DNA from: Robinsoniella peoriensis
Lineage (GTDB): Bacteria; Bacillota; Clostridia; Lachnospirales; Lachnospiraceae
Assembly (NCBI RefSeq): GCF_042680125.1
Contig: NZ_JBHTNY010000004.1
DNA length: 64,000 nucleotides
Reading direction: 5' to 3' (one strand)
Numbering within the stretch: position 1 is the first letter of the stretch; each line of letters opens with the position of its first letter. Below are positions 18,998 through 27,142 of the stretch, piece by piece. The notes below the pieces were generated by a model. It was given only the letters and a program-made list of their open reading frames with translations, had not been told where the DNA came from and searched no databases. Both the position numbers and the translations under genes were made by a program.

Positions 18998-20182
18998 ATG
19001 ATCGATTTTAATGTACCACCATTTACAGGAAAAGAACTGGACTATATAAAAGAGGCGATTGACGCAAGGAAAATCAGTGGTGACGGAAAGTTTACAAAGC
19101 GGTGTTCCCAATGGATGGAAGATCGTTTCCATGTAAAACATGCTCTGCTTACCACATCCTGCACCCATGCCCTGGAAATGGCGGCCTTTCTGGCAGAGAT
19201 CCGGCCGGGGGATGAAGTGATTATGCCGGCATATACATTTGTTTCCACTGCGGATGCATTCGTACTCCAGGGCGCAAAGCTGGTATTTGTAGATATCCGG
19301 CCGGACACCATGAATATAGATGAACGTCTGATTGAACAGGCGGTAACGGAGAAGACAAAAGCCATTGTACCGGTTCACTATGCCGGGGTGGCATGTGCCA
19401 TGGATGAGATTATGACAATTGCCGGGAGACATCATTTGGCTGTTATTGAAGATGCGGCGCAGGGTGTGGATGCTTACTACAAAGGCAAAGCCCTTGGTAC
19501 AATCGGGGATTTTGGATGTTACAGTTTTCATGAGACCAAGAATTATTCTATGGGTGAAGGCGGAGCGATATTATTCCAGGGGGATGAATATCGTGAAAAA
19601 GCGGAAATACTAAGAGAAAAGGGAACCAACCGGAGTAAGTTTTTCCGGGGACAGATAGATAAATATACCTGGGTGAATTATGGTTCCTCATACCTGCCTA
19701 GCGATATGAATGCGGCTTATCTCTATGCCCAGCTGGAAATCGCAGATAAAATTACAAAGGATAGAATGAGAAGCTATGCATACTATCAGGAGGGCCTGAA
19801 GGGATTGGCGGATCAGGGATATTTAAGTCAGCCATCGGTGCCGGAATATGCGGTGCACAATGCCCACATGTACTATATTAAAGTGGAGAATCTTAAAGTG
19901 AGAAGCAGATTAATCGCCTATCTTCATGATAATGGCATACATAGTGTGTTTCATTATATTCCTCTGCATACTGCTCCGGCAGGTCTGAAATTCGGACGTT
20001 TCTGTGGAGAAGACCGCTATACCACTTTGGAGAGTGAACGCCTTTTGCGGCTTCCGATGTATTATGGTCTGGAGGAAAAGGATTTGGAACATGTGGTAAA
20101 AACAATAAAAAGTTTCTTCACAGGAGACAGCAGTTTTGCAGGTCAGCCTGCTTGTGCTATTCAAGGGGACAAAAATGAGTAA
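18998..20182 (+). CDS. rffA: dTDP-4-amino-4,6-dideoxygalactose transaminase (DegT/DnrJ family)
   Basis: A PLP-dependent sugar aminotransferase of 394 residues. The Schiff-base lysine is Lys181 in SFHETKNYSMGEGG, a stretch characteristic of RffA/WecE, which converts dTDP-4-keto-6-deoxyglucose to dTDP-4-amino-4,6-dideoxygalactose (Fuc4N). EDAAQG at 151-156 is the PLP-contacting Asp segment. It starts 5 bp after the YfhO stop and its last 8 bp overlap the start of the next glycosyltransferase, so it is translationally coupled. The substrate would come from RfbB at 4759. The exact sugar stereochemistry is a family-based inference. Confidence 0.88.
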   Translation: MIDFNVPPFTGKELDYIKEAIDARKISGDGKFTKRCSQWMEDRFHVKHALLTTSCTHALEMAAFLAEIRPGDEVIMPAYTFVSTADAFVLQGAKLVFVDIRPDTMNIDERLIEQAVTEKTKAIVPVHYAGVACAMDEIMTIAGRHHLAVIEDAAQGVDAYYKGKALGTIGDFGCYSFHETKNYSMGEGGAILFQGDEYREKAEILREKGTNRSKFFRGQIDKYTWVNYGSSYLPSDMNAAYLYAQLEIADKITKDRMRSYAYYQEGLKGLADQGYLSQPSVPEYAVHNAHMYYIKVENLKVRSRLIAYLHDNGIHSVFHYIPLHTAPAGLKFGRFCGEDRYTTLESERLLRLPMYYGLEEKDLEHVVKTIKSFFTGDSSFAGQPACAIQGDKNE

Positions 20183-22166
20183 ACATGCAAAGATTTCCTG
20201 GGGAAAGCTGGTAAAACGACTTTCTCCATATAATATTAAAAAAGCGTGTCTGTATCTGAAGCACTATGGCTTCAAGGAGTTTACGGTAAAACTTACAGAG
20301 CGTTTTGAACATTCGGATGTGGACTATCCTGTCTGGTTTGACAGGCACAAAGCATCGGCAGAGGAACTGGAACGGCAGAGAGAACAAAACTGGAAGAATC
20401 CGGTGAAATTCAGCGTGGTAGTTCCTGTTTACCGGACGCCGGAAGATTTTTTGCGCCAGATGATCGAATCGGTCTGCGAACAGAGTTATCCTCATTGGGA
20501 GCTGTGTCTTGCTGATGGCAGCGGAGACGACACGCAGACGGGTAAGATTATAAAAGAATATGTGAAAAGTGATGCCAGAATCCGGTATCAGAAACTGGAA
20601 GAAAATCTGGGGATTGCAGATAATACAAATGCGGCATTTACGATGGCTAAAGGAGAGTTCATTGTTTTGTTTGATCATGATGACCTGCTGGCACCAAATG
20701 CGCTGTACGAAGTGGCGAAGGCGATAGAGGAAAATCAGGAAGCAGAAGTTATTTATACAGATGAAGATAAAGTGACATCGGATCTTTCGGAACATTTCCA
20801 GCCGCATTTTAAGCCGGACTTTAACCTGGATCTGTTGAGGTCGAACAATTATATCTGTCATCTGTTTGTGGTAAAGAGAAGTCTGGTAGAAAAAGCAGGA
20901 GGGCTTCGCAGGGAATTTGAAGGCGCCCAGGATTATGATTTTGTTTTCCGGTGCATCGAAGAGGCAAGTAAAGGGGAAATGCATGATCAGAGTGTGAACA
21001 AAAACCATGTTGATACTGATGGTTCCGGAAGTATCGCAGGCCGCCTTGCAATATGCAGAGGGTCAAAAGTAATACATGTCCCGAAGGTACTCTATCACTG
21101 GAGAATTCACAAAGCTTCCACAGCTGACAATCCCGCTAGTAAAGCCTATGCTTTTGAGGCAGGAAAACGGGCAATTGAAGCACATCTGAACCGATGCAAA
21201 GTAAAAGGAAGTGTTAGCCAGACAAAAGATATGGGATTTTACCGGGTTTCTTATGAAGTGACTCATAAACCGCTTGTCTCGATTATCATTCCCAATAAAG
21301 ATCATGCAGATATCTTGCAGAGCTGTCTAAATTCCATCAAAGAAAAGACAACTTATCCGAATTATGAGGTTATTATTGTAGAAAATAATAGTAAAGAGGA
21401 AGAAACTTTTGCATTTTATAAAAATTTGGATGGACAAAATCGGATTCAAGTAGTATATTGGGACAAGGAATGTAGACTTTCCTCGGAATGTAGCCCTTCC
21501 CCGGAATGTAGCCATACTTCCAGATTTAATTATTCGGCTATTAACAATTTTGGAATAGCAAAATCTTCAGGGGAATATATCATCTGCCTGAATAATGATA
21601 TAACAGTAATAACACCGGGATGGATTGAAGAATTTTTAGGCCATGCAATAAGAGAAGAAGTCGGCATTGTCGGTGCAAGGCTTTATTACCCGGATGATAC
21701 CATTCAGCATGCGGGTATTGTACTGGGGATCGGCGGAATAGCAGGCAGTATGTTTGTGGGACTGCCCAGAAGCCATAGCGGTTATCTGCATAAAGCCAGG
21801 CTGCAGCAGGATATGAGCGCAGTGACAGCTGCATGTATGATGGTCAGCCGCAGTGTCTATGAAGAAGTGGGTGGATTTGAAGAGAAACTGGCAGTTGCCT
21901 TTAACGATGTGGATTTTTGTCTGAAGGTTGGGAAAGCAGGCTATCTTGTGGTTTATGACCCCTTTGTGGAAATGTACCATCACGAGTCAAAGACCCGCGG
22001 ACCGGAAGATACAAAAGAGAAAGTAAGACGTTTTCAATCAGAGATAGAATATATGAGAAGTCATTGGATTTCCCTCCTGAAACAGGGTGATCCTTATTAT
22101 AACCCTAATTTTTCTTTGAAAACCTGGAATTATGAACTGAAAAATGAATTTTCAAACAGGCTTTAA
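20175..22166 (+). CDS. Double-headed GT2 family glycosyltransferase with two inserted linkers
   Basis: The ATG at 20175 has an AAGGGG site and overlaps the aminotransferase stop by 8 bp (ATGAGTAA), giving 663 residues; the in-frame ATG at 20136 has no such site. The first GT2 domain starts near 77 (FSVVVPVYRTP) with LFDHDD near 165 and YTDEDK; the second near 366 (VSIIIPNKDH) with LNNDI near 472. Compared with the paralogs at 10697 and 13779 it carries about 33 extra residues near 267-300 and a six-residue repeat in three copies near 431-448 (ECRLSS, ECSPSP, ECSHTS). It lacks the long N-terminal domains of its paralogs. Confidence 0.88.
   Translation: MSKHAKISWGKLVKRLSPYNIKKACLYLKHYGFKEFTVKLTERFEHSDVDYPVWFDRHKASAEELERQREQNWKNPVKFSVVVPVYRTPEDFLRQMIESVCEQSYPHWELCLADGSGDDTQTGKIIKEYVKSDARIRYQKLEENLGIADNTNAAFTMAKGEFIVLFDHDDLLAPNALYEVAKAIEENQEAEVIYTDEDKVTSDLSEHFQPHFKPDFNLDLLRSNNYICHLFVVKRSLVEKAGGLRREFEGAQDYDFVFRCIEEASKGEMHDQSVNKNHVDTDGSGSIAGRLAICRGSKVIHVPKVLYHWRIHKASTADNPASKAYAFEAGKRAIEAHLNRCKVKGSVSQTKDMGFYRVSYEVTHKPLVSIIIPNKDHADILQSCLNSIKEKTTYPNYEVIIVENNSKEEETFAFYKNLDGQNRIQVVYWDKECRLSSECSPSPECSHTSRFNYSAINNFGIAKSSGEYIICLNNDITVITPGWIEEFLGHAIREEVGIVGARLYYPDDTIQHAGIVLGIGGIAGSMFVGLPRSHSGYLHKARLQQDMSAVTAACMMVSRSVYEEVGGFEEKLAVAFNDVDFCLKVGKAGYLVVYDPFVEMYHHESKTRGPEDTKEKVRRFQSEIEYMRSHWISLLKQGDPYYNPNFSLKTWNYELKNEFSNRL
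21467..21520 (+). repeat. Three in-frame 18-bp tandem repeats inside a GT2 gene
   Basis: GGAATGTAG begins at 21467, 21485 and 21503, exactly 18 bp apart, with T/C-rich fill between. The repeat adds six residues per unit just before the FNYSAINNFG motif of the second glycosyltransferase domain, a stretch where the paralogs are shorter. Confidence 0.8.
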
Positions 22167-22259
22167 TACAGCAACCGCGCAATTTCCACAGACTGGTATT
22201 GAATGGCAAAAACTGATGCAGCGCTGTACTGGCCGGAAATGTCGCAAGAGGAATAGTTT

Positions 22260-23222
22260 ATGTGTAAAGTATCAGTTGTGATACCAAATTATAATGGAAT
22301 GATTTATCTGGATGACTGCCTGAGCGCACTGCGCAGGCAGACGGAGAAAGACTTTGAGATCCTGCTGGTGGATAACGGATCCGGTGACGGGAGCATTTCA
22401 TTTGTAAAAGAGAAATATCCGGAAGTAAGATGTATAGCATTAAAACGAAATTATGGGTTTTGCCGGGCGGTTAATATCGGGATTCAGAAAGCAAAGGCAC
22501 CTTACGTGATCCTGTTAAATAATGATACAAAAGCAGAAGAGGATTTCGTCAGGGCCCTGCTTGCAGATATAGAAATGCATCCAAACTGTTTTTCCAGCCA
22601 GGCGAAAATACTGCAGATGCATAATCCCGCTCTGATGGACGATGGTGGAAATTATTACTGTTCTTTAGGCTGGGCATTCGCCTGGGGAAAAGACATGCCC
22701 GCAAATCTGTATGATGAACCCCGCAGAATATTTGCATCCTGTGCATGTGCTGCAATTTACCGAAAAAGTATTTTCTCGGTGATTGGATATTTCGATGAAC
22801 GGCATTACGCATATCTGGAAGATATCGATATCGGATACCGGGCAAGGATTGAAGGATATGAGAACCGCTATGCACCTGGGGCAGTTGTGCATCATGTAGG
22901 AAGCGGAACCACCGGTTCCAGATACAATGAATTTAAAATCGGCTACTCAGCCAGAAATAATATTTATTTAATTTATAAAAACATGCCTTTTCTGCAAATA
23001 CTATTAAATATACCATTCTTAATAACGGGAATTCTGGTGAAAACAGTATTTTTTGGCAGTAAAGGATATTTTAAAGAGTATATACAGGGAATTAGAAAAG
23101 GTTTCGCATTGGCGGAAAAAGGAAGTAAAGTTAAATTTAAAAAGAAAAATTTCAAGAATTATGTTAAAATACAATTTGAATTGTGGATTAATATCATAAA
23201 ACGTCTGAAAAATACGAGATAA
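22260..23222 (+). CDS. GT2 family glycosyltransferase (rhamnosyltransferase-like)
   Basis: A single-domain GT2 enzyme of 320 residues: VSVVIPNYNG near the N-terminus, LLVDNGSGDGS for nucleotide binding, LLNNDTK for the metal-binding DXD region, and DIDIGYRAR near residue 187. The C-terminus carries a hydrophobic stretch and a basic tail, suggesting membrane association. The pattern resembles WbbL-type rhamnosyltransferases, but the sugar is not certain. It begins 93 bp after the previous gene, with AAGAGGAAT upstream of the ATG. Confidence 0.85.
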   Translation: MCKVSVVIPNYNGMIYLDDCLSALRRQTEKDFEILLVDNGSGDGSISFVKEKYPEVRCIALKRNYGFCRAVNIGIQKAKAPYVILLNNDTKAEEDFVRALLADIEMHPNCFSSQAKILQMHNPALMDDGGNYYCSLGWAFAWGKDMPANLYDEPRRIFASCACAAIYRKSIFSVIGYFDERHYAYLEDIDIGYRARIEGYENRYAPGAVVHHVGSGTTGSRYNEFKIGYSARNNIYLIYKNMPFLQILLNIPFLITGILVKTVFFGSKGYFKEYIQGIRKGFALAEKGSKVKFKKKNFKNYVKIQFELWINIIKRLKNTR

Positions 23223-23260
23223 GTTCTAAAAAAGTTAGATATCAAATCGAAAAATGACAG

Positions 23261-23289
23261 TTGCCCTTTTTAGGGAGATATTGTATTAT
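23261..23289 (+). promoter_or_regulatory. Predicted sigma-A promoter for the sugar phosphotransferase gene
   Basis: TTGCCC and TATTAT are separated by 17 bp, about 33 bp before the GTG start at 23323. It would allow the initiating transferase and the LCP ligase to be expressed separately from the upstream glycosyltransferases. Confidence 0.55.
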
Positions 23290-23322
23290 AGAACGTATGG
23301 ATAAAGCGAGGAGTGAAGATTA

Positions 23323-24723
23323 GTGATTAAAGATAATCAAAAGTATTTAAATCGCTTTCATGTTGTAATTGATGGCTGTGTTATTGCGGTCAGTTACGTA
23401 GCGGCATGGTTTATCCAGTTTTGGCTGCTGGAGGATCCGGATATAGGTAAGCTTCCGGTGCAAACTTATATGTCCGCATTAATTCCATTAATACCAGGAC
23501 TGCTGCTGCTTTATTATGCTTTCAGCCTTTATACTCCGAAAAGAGTGCAGGGCAGGCGGTTAGAATTTGGTAATATCATGAAAGCAAACAGTATTGCACT
23601 GTTGCTGTTTATACTTATTTTATATATGATACATGAAAACAACTTTTCGCGAAAGATGCTTTTCATTTTCTATGGCTTAAATATAGGCATGGAAATTCTG
23701 GTCCGTTATTTTATACGTAAAGTATTGATGAATATGCGGGCAAAGGGAATGAATCTTAAGCATATTATTCTGGTCGGATACAGCCGGGCGGCAGAGGAGT
23801 TTGTAGACCGGGTGAAGGAAAATCCGCAATGGGGTTATCTGATTCGCGGTATCCTGGATGATAATGTGGAAAGCGGAACCATGTATAAAGGCATTAAGGT
23901 TATTGGGCGAATAGATAATCTGCTGGTAATACTTCCGCAAAACAGGCTGGATGAGATAGCGATTACTCTGGGATTGAATGAATATTATAAATTGGAACGT
24001 ATTGTTTCCTTATGTGAAAAGTCAGGTGTCCATACAAAGTTTATTCCGGATTATAATAATATAATTCCGACAAAGCCATATACAGAAGATCTTCTGGGAC
24101 TTCCGGTTGTTAATATCCGCCACGTCCCGCTTACGAATACATTTAACATGATGGTAAAAAGAGCAGTTGACATTCTGGGAGGAACCTGTGCAATTATTTT
24201 GTTTTCTCCAGTCATGTTAATTGTTACCGGGGTAATCAAGCTGACTTCTCCGGGTCCCCTTATCTTTAAGCAGGAGAGGGTAGGGCTTCATAATAAGCCT
24301 TTTATGATGTACAAGTTCCGGTCCATGGAGGTACAAAAGCCAAACACAGAACAGCGCGCATGGACGGTTAAAAATGATCCGCGTGTTACCGGTATCGGAA
24401 AATTTATGCGGAAAACCAGTATTGATGAACTTCCGCAGCTTTTTAATGTCCTGAAAGGAGATATGAGCCTGGTGGGACCAAGGCCGGAGCGGCCGCAATT
24501 CGTAGAAAAGTTCAGAGAAGAAATACCTCGTTATATGATAAAGCATCAGGTACGGCCCGGGATGACCGGATGGGCACAGATTAATGGTTACCGTGGAGAT
24601 ACCTCTATCAGACGCCGTATAGATTATGACTTGTACTACATTGAGAACTGGACTTTGGGATTGGATATTAAAATCCTTTTTTTGACGATTTTCAAAGGAT
24701 TTGTTAATAAAAATGCATATTAA
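23323..24723 (+). CDS. Undecaprenyl-phosphate sugar phosphotransferase (polyprenyl glycosylphosphotransferase)
   Basis: A 466-residue WbaP/CpsE-type initiating enzyme. It has four to five N-terminal membrane helices, a nucleotide-binding-like middle domain (LVGYSRAAEEFVDRV near residues 149-163), one more helix near 285 (ILGGTCAIILFSPVML) and the C-terminal bacterial sugar transferase domain with FKQERVG, KFRSM, LPQLFNVLKGDMSLVGPRPE and the final RPGMTGWAQ. It transfers a sugar-1-phosphate to undecaprenyl phosphate, starting the lipid-linked glycan. The GTG start is fixed by GCGAGGAG 9 bp upstream. Confidence 0.93.
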   Translation: MIKDNQKYLNRFHVVIDGCVIAVSYVAAWFIQFWLLEDPDIGKLPVQTYMSALIPLIPGLLLLYYAFSLYTPKRVQGRRLEFGNIMKANSIALLLFILILYMIHENNFSRKMLFIFYGLNIGMEILVRYFIRKVLMNMRAKGMNLKHIILVGYSRAAEEFVDRVKENPQWGYLIRGILDDNVESGTMYKGIKVIGRIDNLLVILPQNRLDEIAITLGLNEYYKLERIVSLCEKSGVHTKFIPDYNNIIPTKPYTEDLLGLPVVNIRHVPLTNTFNMMVKRAVDILGGTCAIILFSPVMLIVTGVIKLTSPGPLIFKQERVGLHNKPFMMYKFRSMEVQKPNTEQRAWTVKNDPRVTGIGKFMRKTSIDELPQLFNVLKGDMSLVGPRPERPQFVEKFREEIPRYMIKHQVRPGMTGWAQINGYRGDTSIRRRIDYDLYYIENWTLGLDIKILFLTIFKGFVNKNAY

Positions 24724-24748
24724 AGATTAATTAGAGAAGGGGAATGAA

Positions 24749-26176
24749 ATGTCAGATCGAAAGAAAAACCGCGAAAGCCAGAATAGAAACCAGGGCCGTC
24801 CGAATAATGGTCCGTATCAGAGCGGCCCAAATAATGGCCCATACCAGAACGGACCTTATAATGGTCCCTATCAAAATGGACCTTACAACGGTTCGAACAA
24901 CGGGCAGTATCAAAATGGCCAATACAATGGTCCGAATAACGGATACCAGAATGGTCCGTACAATGGTCCTGGAAACGGTCCGTATAACAATGGACAGTAC
25001 CAGCAGAATGGATCTTATAACGGACAATATCAGAATGGACCTTATCAGAACGGACCTTACAACGGGCCTGGTAATGGTGCGCCAAAGGGCAGAAAACCGA
25101 AAAACAGCAATGTAGCCCCTGCCGGTGGATATCCGGGAGGAAAGGATAAGAAGTCATCCAAGAGAAAAACCAGAAGAAGAGTCATTTTTGTAATTGAAAT
25201 ACTTGTTCTGCTGGTGCTTGCAGTAGGATTATTTGTTGCTGCTAAATTCAGTAAATTAAAAACAGAAGATATTGCAGAAGGCGATATTATTATCAACTCA
25301 GAGATTCCTTCTGAGCAGGCAGCGGTCATGAAGGGTTACCGGAACATAGCTCTATTTGGCGTGGATTCCAGGGATGCGTCTACAACAGACTCCCGTAGTG
25401 ATACGATTATGGTGGCAAGTATTAACAACGAAACAAAGGACATTAAACTGGTTTCTATTTACCGCGATACTTACTTAGACAACACGAACGGTGAATATCG
25501 GAAAGCAACAGAGTGTTATCAGTTTGGCGGACCGAAACGTTCTATGAATATGATTAATAAAAATCTGGACATGGATATCACCGATTATGTTACGGTTAAC
25601 TTCAATGCAGTTGCAGAAGTGGTAAATGCACTGGGCGGTGTGGAAATCGATATACAGGAAGATGAGATTGTTCACCTGAATAATTATCAGGTAGAAGGAT
25701 CCGAAGTAACGGGATTGGAAATTGTCCCCGTGGAAACAACAGGCCTTCAGACATTAAATGGTTTACAGGCATTATCTTACTGCAGAATCCGTTATACAGC
25801 CGGAGATGACTTTAAGCGTACAGAACGTCAGAGAACTGTATTAGAGCAGATCTTTAAAAAGGCAAAAACAGCAAATCTTTTGGAATTAAATAAAATTATA
25901 GACAGTGTGTTTGATAATATTTCCACAAGTTTAAGTGTTACCGAGATGGCTAGTCTTGCAAAAGACATCGCTTCTTATAACATGAGTGATACGACCGGTT
26001 TCCCGTTCGAGCAGATGCCGGCTAATATTGCCGCAGGCGACTGTGTAGTACCTGTTAATCTGGCTCAGAATGTAAAAGAACTTCATACGTATCTATTCGG
26101 CAGCGATGGCTATACACCTTCCAATACGGTACAGGAAATCAGTAACAAGATCATTAACGAAACAGGAATTCAATAA
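24749..26176 (+). CDS. LytR-CpsA-Psr (LCP) family glycan ligase with Asn-Gly-Pro-Tyr repeat N-terminus
   Basis: A 475-residue membrane-anchored ligase. Residues 18-110 are a low-complexity cytoplasmic region built from NGPY/NGQY units; a basic stretch (KRKTRRR) leads into one transmembrane helix at about 144-166; the LCP domain covers about 190-400 with ALFGVDSRD, SRSDTIMVAS, VSIYRDT and LSYCRIRYTAGDDFKRTERQR, the Arg and Asp residues that bind the pyrophosphate of the lipid-linked substrate. LCP enzymes attach teichoic acids or capsules to peptidoglycan, the expected last step for this locus. AAGGGG precedes the ATG. Confidence 0.93.
   Translation: MSDRKKNRESQNRNQGRPNNGPYQSGPNNGPYQNGPYNGPYQNGPYNGSNNGQYQNGQYNGPNNGYQNGPYNGPGNGPYNNGQYQQNGSYNGQYQNGPYQNGPYNGPGNGAPKGRKPKNSNVAPAGGYPGGKDKKSSKRKTRRRVIFVIEILVLLVLAVGLFVAAKFSKLKTEDIAEGDIIINSEIPSEQAAVMKGYRNIALFGVDSRDASTTDSRSDTIMVASINNETKDIKLVSIYRDTYLDNTNGEYRKATECYQFGGPKRSMNMINKNLDMDITDYVTVNFNAVAEVVNALGGVEIDIQEDEIVHLNNYQVEGSEVTGLEIVPVETTGLQTLNGLQALSYCRIRYTAGDDFKRTERQRTVLEQIFKKAKTANLLELNKIIDSVFDNISTSLSVTEMASLAKDIASYNMSDTTGFPFEQMPANIAAGDCVVPVNLAQNVKELHTYLFGSDGYTPSNTVQEISNKIINETGIQ
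24800..25078 (+). repeat. Degenerate NGPY-coding repeat
   Basis: Repeats of a 12-to-15-bp unit around AATGGTCCGTATCAG encode about 90 residues of Asn, Gly, Pro, Tyr and Gln in the N-terminal tail of the LCP protein. Synonymous differences between units show that the repeat is old or under selection at protein level. The same stretch is open in other frames, which is a composition effect. Confidence 0.85.
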
Positions 26177-26180
26177 ACCT

Positions 26181-27119
26181 ATGAAAAATTATACAGTTGA
26201 TGTTATCATCCCGACTTATAAGCCGGGAAAACAATTTCATATGCTGATGCAGATATTAACCAGGCAGGATTATCCCATACATTGTATTCGTATTATGAAT
26301 ACAGAGAAAAAGTATTTCCCGAAAGCAGGGATTTATGAGAAAATGCCGGGGGTGGAAATCCACCATTTATCTGCAGAAGAATTTAATCATGGCGGCACTA
26401 GAAATAGAGCCGCCACGATGTCTGATACGGACATTTTATTGTTCATGACTCAGGATGCCATGCCAAAAGATGAATTTCTGGTTTCGTCCCTGGTAAAAGC
26501 GTTCGAGCGTGAATCTGTGGGTGCGGCCTATGCCAGGCAGCTTCCAAACGATGACTGTAAGATTATTGAACGTTATACAAGATCCTTTAACTATGGAGAT
26601 AAAAGTGTTGTAAAATCAAAAGAGGATCTTCCCGTTCTGGGAATAAAAACCTTTTTTTGTTCCAATGTGTGTGCCGCATACCGAAGGGAGCTGTACGCTG
26701 CACTTGGAGGTTTTGAAAAGCATACAATCTTTAATGAAGATATGATTATGGCAGGAAAGATGATAAAATCCGGCAGAGAGATTGCATATGTGGCAGAAGC
26801 TATGGTATATCACTCTCATAACTATGGGAATATGATGCAGTTTAAGCGTAATTTTGATCTGGCTGTCTCCCAGGCTGACCACCCACAGATATTTTCAATG
26901 GCAAGTTCCGAGAGCGAGGGAATGCGAATGGTAAAGCAGACCGCTGCATATCTTATGAAAATCCATAAACCCTGGCTGATCGCTGATCTGGTAATGAAAA
27001 GCGGGTTTAAATACCTGGGATACTTTTTAGGAAAACGATACAGGAGATTGCCGAAATGGCTGGTTTTGAAATGCACTATGAGTCCTAATTACTGGAAACA
27101 ACAACAAAGCAACCGCTAA
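26181..27119 (+). CDS. GT2 family glycosyltransferase (rhamnosyltransferase-like)
   Basis: A 312-residue GT2 enzyme: VDVIIPTYKPG at residues 5-15, the FNHGGTRNRAA stretch common in rhamnosyltransferases near 69-80, and LFMTQDA as the metal-binding region. The ATG at 26181, 5 bp after the LCP stop, is chosen over an upstream in-frame ATG at 26106 that would lie inside the LCP gene. It is the last glycosyltransferase of the locus and is followed 23 bp later by glmS. Confidence 0.87.
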   Translation: MKNYTVDVIIPTYKPGKQFHMLMQILTRQDYPIHCIRIMNTEKKYFPKAGIYEKMPGVEIHHLSAEEFNHGGTRNRAATMSDTDILLFMTQDAMPKDEFLVSSLVKAFERESVGAAYARQLPNDDCKIIERYTRSFNYGDKSVVKSKEDLPVLGIKTFFCSNVCAAYRRELYAALGGFEKHTIFNEDMIMAGKMIKSGREIAYVAEAMVYHSHNYGNMMQFKRNFDLAVSQADHPQIFSMASSESEGMRMVKQTAAYLMKIHKPWLIADLVMKSGFKYLGYFLGKRYRRLPKWLVLKCTMSPNYWKQQQSNR

Positions 27120-27142
27120 ATGAATTATGAGGAGGAACAACT

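Noticed and set aside
20157..21008. Minus-strand frame of 283 codons inside the third double GT2 gene
   Set aside because: Composition shadow of the conserved glycosyltransferase on the plus strand.
24800..25078. CRISPR-like array
   Set aside because: The repeat units are short, contiguous, degenerate and in frame with a protein; there are no unique spacers.
24752..25115. Open frames on both strands over the NGPY repeat
   Set aside because: They are caused by the repetitive codon pattern; only the LCP frame has a start site, a membrane helix and a conserved domain.
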